From contig CAIMDR010000696.1 in assembly GCA_903839795.1 (NCBI GenBank), forward strand, positions 1-9,417: a stretch of DNA of 9,417 bases, in the 5' to 3' direction. Each line of letters begins with the position of its first letter. The first letter of the stretch is position 1. This document shows positions 6,303-9,417 of the stretch, piece by piece. The notes under the pieces are model-generated. The model was not told the DNA's origin. It saw only the letters and a list, made by a program, of their open reading frames with translations, and did not search any database. This stretch comes from an uncultured Methylococcaceae bacterium (GTDB lineage Bacteria > Pseudomonadota > Gammaproteobacteria > Methylococcales > Methylomonadaceae). Position numbers and translations under genes: made by a program.

Positions 6303-7388
6303 ATGACTATTGTAACCCGGCAACTCCTGGTCTTAACTGTTACGGCTTTGCTGACAGCCTGCAACGCATTCGGCCCGGATGCCCTTCGCGGCACCCATCC
6401 GCTTTATAACGATGCGATTGTTCAAAGCATGAATGATCAGTTCATACAAAACGTCGTGCGTTTGCACTACCGGGATCCGGTATTTTTTCTCGATGTCGCC
6501 AGCGTAACGGCAAGTATGAAACTGGGCATAAGCGGGGGGTTGGATCAAGCGTCAAGCCAGCTTAATGGCGGACCCGATATCCTGAAATACAGCTTAGGTG
6601 CCGACTATACGACGTCGCCCACCATCTCCTATGCGCCACTCCAAGGCGAGGATTTCGTCAAGAGCGTGCTCAGCCCGATCCCTATCGAAGCCTTATTCGC
6701 ACTCAGTGGCTCGGGCTGGAGCACACAACGCGTGTTCGGCCTCTGCGTAGAACGCATTAACGGAATCGAGAATGCGCCGAGTGCCTCGGGGCCAACGCCC
6801 GGCACTGCCCCAAGCCCAGGTCTGCAATTCAAGCGACTGATGCAACTGATTGAGGTAGTGTCTCATGCACAACTCATCGTCCCCCGTATTAATCCAAAGA
6901 CGAAAGAACCGCAACTGGAAATCAAGTCCTCTCCGGAGTTTCGGGAGCAGATTCGGGAAATCAAGGAACTGCTTGGACTTGATCAGAGTCTTGAGGTTTA
7001 CCGTGTCAACGGCGACTTTCTGGCATCCAGTCCGGACACAATTTCGATAGGCACCCGCGCGCTCATGAGTATCTTCTTCTATTTATCGCATCATGTGGAT
7101 TCGCCACCGCCTCATAAGGCCGCGGGCTTGGTGACGGTCACGCGCAACAAGGACGGTTCGGAATTTGACTGGGGCACGACAGCGGCGGGAAGGCTGTTCC
7201 ACATTCGCCAAAGCGAAGAGCAACCGAATCTTGCTTTCGTCGCGATACCCTATCGCGGGCGCTGGTTTTATCTGGCGGACAACGATCTCGAGTCGAAGTC
7301 GACTTTCATGCTCCTGATGCAACTATTCCGACTGCAAGCCGGCGCTGCCAAATCAGCAGGCCCGGCCTTGACCATACCCGTGCGCTAA
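6303..7388 (+). CDS. Outer-membrane-type lipoprotein, function unknown
   Basis: A 361-residue protein with a lipoprotein signal: basic start MTIVTRQ, hydrophobic core, lipobox LTAC with the acceptor Cys20. Asn at the +2 position predicts sorting to the outer membrane. The mature part has blocks I recall from a conserved proteobacterial lipoprotein family without a function: YNDAIVQSMNDQFIQNVVRLHYRDPVFFL (35-63), YAPLQGEDFV (110-119), SPIPIEALFALSGSGWS (124-140), RINGIENAPSASGPTP (151-166) and, near the end, IPYRGRWFYLADNDLESKSTFMLL (315-338). The middle (about 205-235) is charged and helical. No Shine-Dalgarno is visible before the ATG at 6303, but an in-frame stop at 6291 leaves no earlier start and the signal peptide fits. 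The stop overlaps a possible start of the MscS gene (TAATG), so the two are co-transcribed and may work together in the envelope. Confidence 0.85.
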   Translation: MTIVTRQLLVLTVTALLTACNAFGPDALRGTHPLYNDAIVQSMNDQFIQNVVRLHYRDPVFFLDVASVTASMKLGISGGLDQASSQLNGGPDILKYSLGADYTTSPTISYAPLQGEDFVKSVLSPIPIEALFALSGSGWSTQRVFGLCVERINGIENAPSASGPTPGTAPSPGLQFKRLMQLIEVVSHAQLIVPRINPKTKEPQLEIKSSPEFREQIREIKELLGLDQSLEVYRVNGDFLASSPDTISIGTRALMSIFFYLSHHVDSPPPHKAAGLVTVTRNKDGSEFDWGTTAAGRLFHIRQSEEQPNLAFVAIPYRGRWFYLADNDLESKSTFMLLMQLFRLQAGAAKSAGPALTIPVR

Positions 7389-7410
7389 TGCCTTTGCCGA
7401 CAACTCACTC

Positions 7411-7414
7411 AGGA
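7411..7414 (+). promoter_or_regulatory. Ribosome binding site deciding the MscS start
   Basis: AGGA sits six bases before ATG 7421. The alternative start at 7388 has none, which favours 7421 and places this site just after the lipoprotein stop. Confidence 0.6.
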
Positions 7415-7420
7415 CTCGTA

Positions 7421-9214
7421 ATGACAACCAAGACCCATCGACTATTTTTTATTTTCAAGCAACCCCTCCTCACCACCCTCCTTGTGTTATTGGTTCTTCA
7501 ACTTTGGGTCATGCCTGCTGGCGCGGTTGAGCAAAACCCGCTCAAACCGATTGATACCTCCAGCCCAAGAGCCACGCTCCAGGGATTTCTGGAATTCATG
7601 GACGAGGGCTATAAGACGGGAGTCGGCCTAATACAACCGTATCTGGATTCTTCGAATCTTTACTTAACGCCGGAACAGATAACCTCTATGCATGATACCT
7701 TACACCTCCAGGCATCAGCTCAACGGGCACTGGATTTAAGCGAATTGCCACCGGCCATCGTTCACGAATCCTCACGACGGCTCGCCATACAATTGAAAGA
7801 AGTGCTCGACCGTATCGATCTCCCTCCGACCGAGTTAATTCCGGATGCGCAGATGATGGGTAAGGCAGAGTTCAAGCGCTGGACTATCCCAGGTACCGAA
7901 ATTCAAATTGAGGAGGTGAAAACCGGATCGAGGGCGGGGGAATATCTGTTTAACCCGGAAACGTTGAACCGCTTGCCGGAGTTCTATGCCAAGGTCAGAA
8001 ACCTTCCCTACAAACCCGATTCTTCTGTCGGTTGGTACGACTTATCCACCTATAGTTCCACCGGGGTGGTGATGGCATTACATCGAATCGTGCCGCCCCG
8101 CTGGTTGCTCAATATGCCCCAGCATAGAACTCGAGTCCTGTTTCTCGACCAACCGGTGTGGCGTTGGTTCGGAATCTTAACCGTTCTTGCAACCGGCTTT
8201 GGTGTCATTCATGGGTGTTTTAGCCTAAGCTCTTGCTGGATCGGGCGGATGGCACCCGCCGGAAAATGGGTAGAGTTGCTTCGGCCGCTCAGCATCGTCA
8301 TAGTAACACCGATTGTTGCATTGATTTTTGCTGAAGTTCTACGGGTTTCGGGTACTCTCTACGAAGGAGCCACGCGTTCGCTCTGGACCTTGTTTTTTCT
8401 GGCTCTCACCTGGCTGGTTTGGGTGGCCGGCGGGGTTGTCGCGGAAAGTATGATCTCTATAGAAAGGCTACGCACGAGCAGCATCGACAGTCAGCTTATT
8501 CGCCTGATGTTGCGGTTACTGACGATTATTGTGGCAATCGCCATTCTGGTCACAGGGGCCGATCGCATCGGATTGCCCGCCTACTCGGTGCTTGCCGGAC
8601 TCGGAGTCGGTGGTCTGGCCGTTGCCCTGGCGGCCCAGCAAACCCTTGCCAATCTGCTAGGCTCGCTTATTATCATGTTTGAGAAACCTTTCGCCGTAGG
8701 CCATTCTGTCAAAGTACAGGGCATCGAAGGCACCGTCGAAAATGTAGGCTTTCGCAGTACCCAAATTCGCACGTTTCACAACTCTCTCGTGACGATCCCG
8801 AGCAGTCAACTGGTGAACAGCACCATCGACAATATGGAATTACGCGAGTACCGGCAGGTCAAGACCGTCCTCAATCTTACCTACGATACGCCCATTGAGA
8901 AAATCGAGAGTTTTGTCAATGGTATAAAACAAATCCTTGAAACCCATCCAGACACACGTAAAGACAATATTCAGGTGTATTTATACGAGTTTGGGGCACA
9001 TAGCTTGGATATTCTGCTGAATTTCTTCGTGCAAGTACCTGACAGGGAGGCTGAACTCAACGAGCGACAACAAATTCTCATGGATATCTTGCGTTTGGCC
9101 GAAACAACTGGAGTACGATTTGCCTTTCCGACACAAACGTTGCATATCGAAAGTTTGCCCGAACAAAAGACGACTATTAACTCGCGGACTGATACTTTCA
9201 CAGAAAAGTGTTAA
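7421..9214 (+). CDS. MscS-family mechanosensitive ion channel with periplasmic domain
   Basis: Predicted inner-membrane channel that opens under membrane tension and releases solutes on osmotic downshift. From ATG 7421 it is 597 residues. This start has an AGGA site six bases upstream and yields a signal peptide ending MPAGA (cleavage near 35). An in-frame ATG at 7388, overlapping the lipoprotein stop, adds 11 residues but has no ribosome site. Residues about 36-245 form a periplasmic domain beginning with DTSSPRATLQGFLEFM, a motif I associate with a subset of large MscS proteins. Hydrophobic segments lie near 247-271, 285-310, 319-343 and 359-383. The pore helix is about 387-425 (GLGVGGLAVALAAQQTLANLLGS...FEKPF), matching E. 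coli MscS TM3. The beta domain is about 425-472 (GIEGTVENVGFRSTQIRT...IPSSQLVNSTIDN), followed by the C-terminal alpha/beta domain. It is about twice the length of MscS itself. No frameshift is seen. Confidence 0.92.
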   Translation: MTTKTHRLFFIFKQPLLTTLLVLLVLQLWVMPAGAVEQNPLKPIDTSSPRATLQGFLEFMDEGYKTGVGLIQPYLDSSNLYLTPEQITSMHDTLHLQASAQRALDLSELPPAIVHESSRRLAIQLKEVLDRIDLPPTELIPDAQMMGKAEFKRWTIPGTEIQIEEVKTGSRAGEYLFNPETLNRLPEFYAKVRNLPYKPDSSVGWYDLSTYSSTGVVMALHRIVPPRWLLNMPQHRTRVLFLDQPVWRWFGILTVLATGFGVIHGCFSLSSCWIGRMAPAGKWVELLRPLSIVIVTPIVALIFAEVLRVSGTLYEGATRSLWTLFFLALTWLVWVAGGVVAESMISIERLRTSSIDSQLIRLMLRLLTIIVAIAILVTGADRIGLPAYSVLAGLGVGGLAVALAAQQTLANLLGSLIIMFEKPFAVGHSVKVQGIEGTVENVGFRSTQIRTFHNSLVTIPSSQLVNSTIDNMELREYRQVKTVLNLTYDTPIEKIESFVNGIKQILETHPDTRKDNIQVYLYEFGAHSLDILLNFFVQVPDREAELNERQQILMDILRLAETTGVRFAFPTQTLHIESLPEQKTTINSRTDTFTEKC

Positions 9215-9261
9215 TTAAGAAACCGTTGAACAAATCGAAATAACAGCACTGAAACCAAGGC

Positions 9262-9279
9262 CTGGGTTGTAAAGCCCGG
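9262..9279 (+). terminator. Weak hairpin downstream of the MscS gene
   Basis: CTGGGTT (9262-9268) can pair with GGCCCGAA read backwards (9273-9279, AGCCCGG) around a GTAA loop, with two G-T pairs, 47 bases after the stop. No T run follows, so termination is a weak inference from position. Confidence 0.25.
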
Positions 9280-9366
9280 TCCGCTCAGGAAAAGCCTAAA
9301 TTGTCTGCATCTATACAAATACCTAAATCATTTATATAGATTTTCAGATTAATAATTTCGATCTTA

Positions 9367-9399
9367 ACGGATACCATCCCTTTAAGGGATGTTATCCGT
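9367..9399. repeat. Strong imperfect palindrome near the window end
   Basis: ACGGATA (9367-9373) pairs with TATCCGT (9393-9399); after one C/T mismatch, CATCCCTT (9375-9382) pairs with AAGGGATG (9384-9391) around a single central T, so in practice the inner loop opens to a few bases. About 15 pairs in all. It lies 152 bases past the MscS stop and is not followed by a T run. It may be a terminator, an operator or a repeat element; the window ends before the next gene. Confidence 0.5.
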
Positions 9400-9417
9400 A
9401 TGGCTCCAAACTTCATA

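Noticed and set aside
7388..7420. Extended N terminus of the MscS protein from ATG 7388
   Set aside because: It lacks a ribosome site and puts extra residues before an already complete signal peptide. The TAATG overlap keeps it possible, but 7421 fits better.

Overview
The window looks like a chromosomal stretch of a gammaproteobacterium. A Methylococcales-type methanotroph is my best guess, because cydDC is preserved and several short palindromic repeats lie between genes; this is inference and no taxonomic marker gene is present. Nothing here is clearly phage or plasmid: I found no rRNA, tRNA, transposase, integrase or CRISPR array.

Left part (1-2990, + strand): the 3' three quarters of cydD, then a complete cydC overlapping it by 4 bases. 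Together they encode the heterodimeric ABC exporter that moves cysteine and glutathione to the periplasm for cytochrome bd and c-type cytochrome maturation.

Middle part (3064-5784, - strand, convergent with cydDC): reading along the minus strand there is a truncated DUF4410-type lipoprotein (5772-5527); two tandem paralogous helical-repeat proteins of unknown function (5381-4581 and 4522-3752); a 383-base non-coding stretch with three palindromic elements; a 76-residue two-helix membrane protein (3368-3138); and, overlapping its stop codon by ATGA, a 25-codon hydrophobic mini-gene (3141-3064). A hairpin at 3018-3042 separates this strand from cydC. The paralogue genes are visibly AT-rich.

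Right part (5785-9417, + strand): a 518-base gap holds several inverted repeats, including a possible three-way-junction fold at 6165-6228, and a plausible promoter. It is followed by a GC-richer pair: a 361-residue outer-membrane-type lipoprotein and a large MscS-family mechanosensitive channel with a periplasmic N-terminal domain. The two are so close (TAATG overlap, or a 32-base gap to the preferred start) that they are surely one transcript, which suggests a shared envelope or osmotic role. The window ends in non-coding DNA with a strong imperfect palindrome.

I do not see a clear new defence or biosynthetic system. The best candidates for undescribed biology are the overlapping small membrane pair, the tandem paralogue pair, the lipoprotein-MscS pair and the structured intergenic region at 6165-6228.
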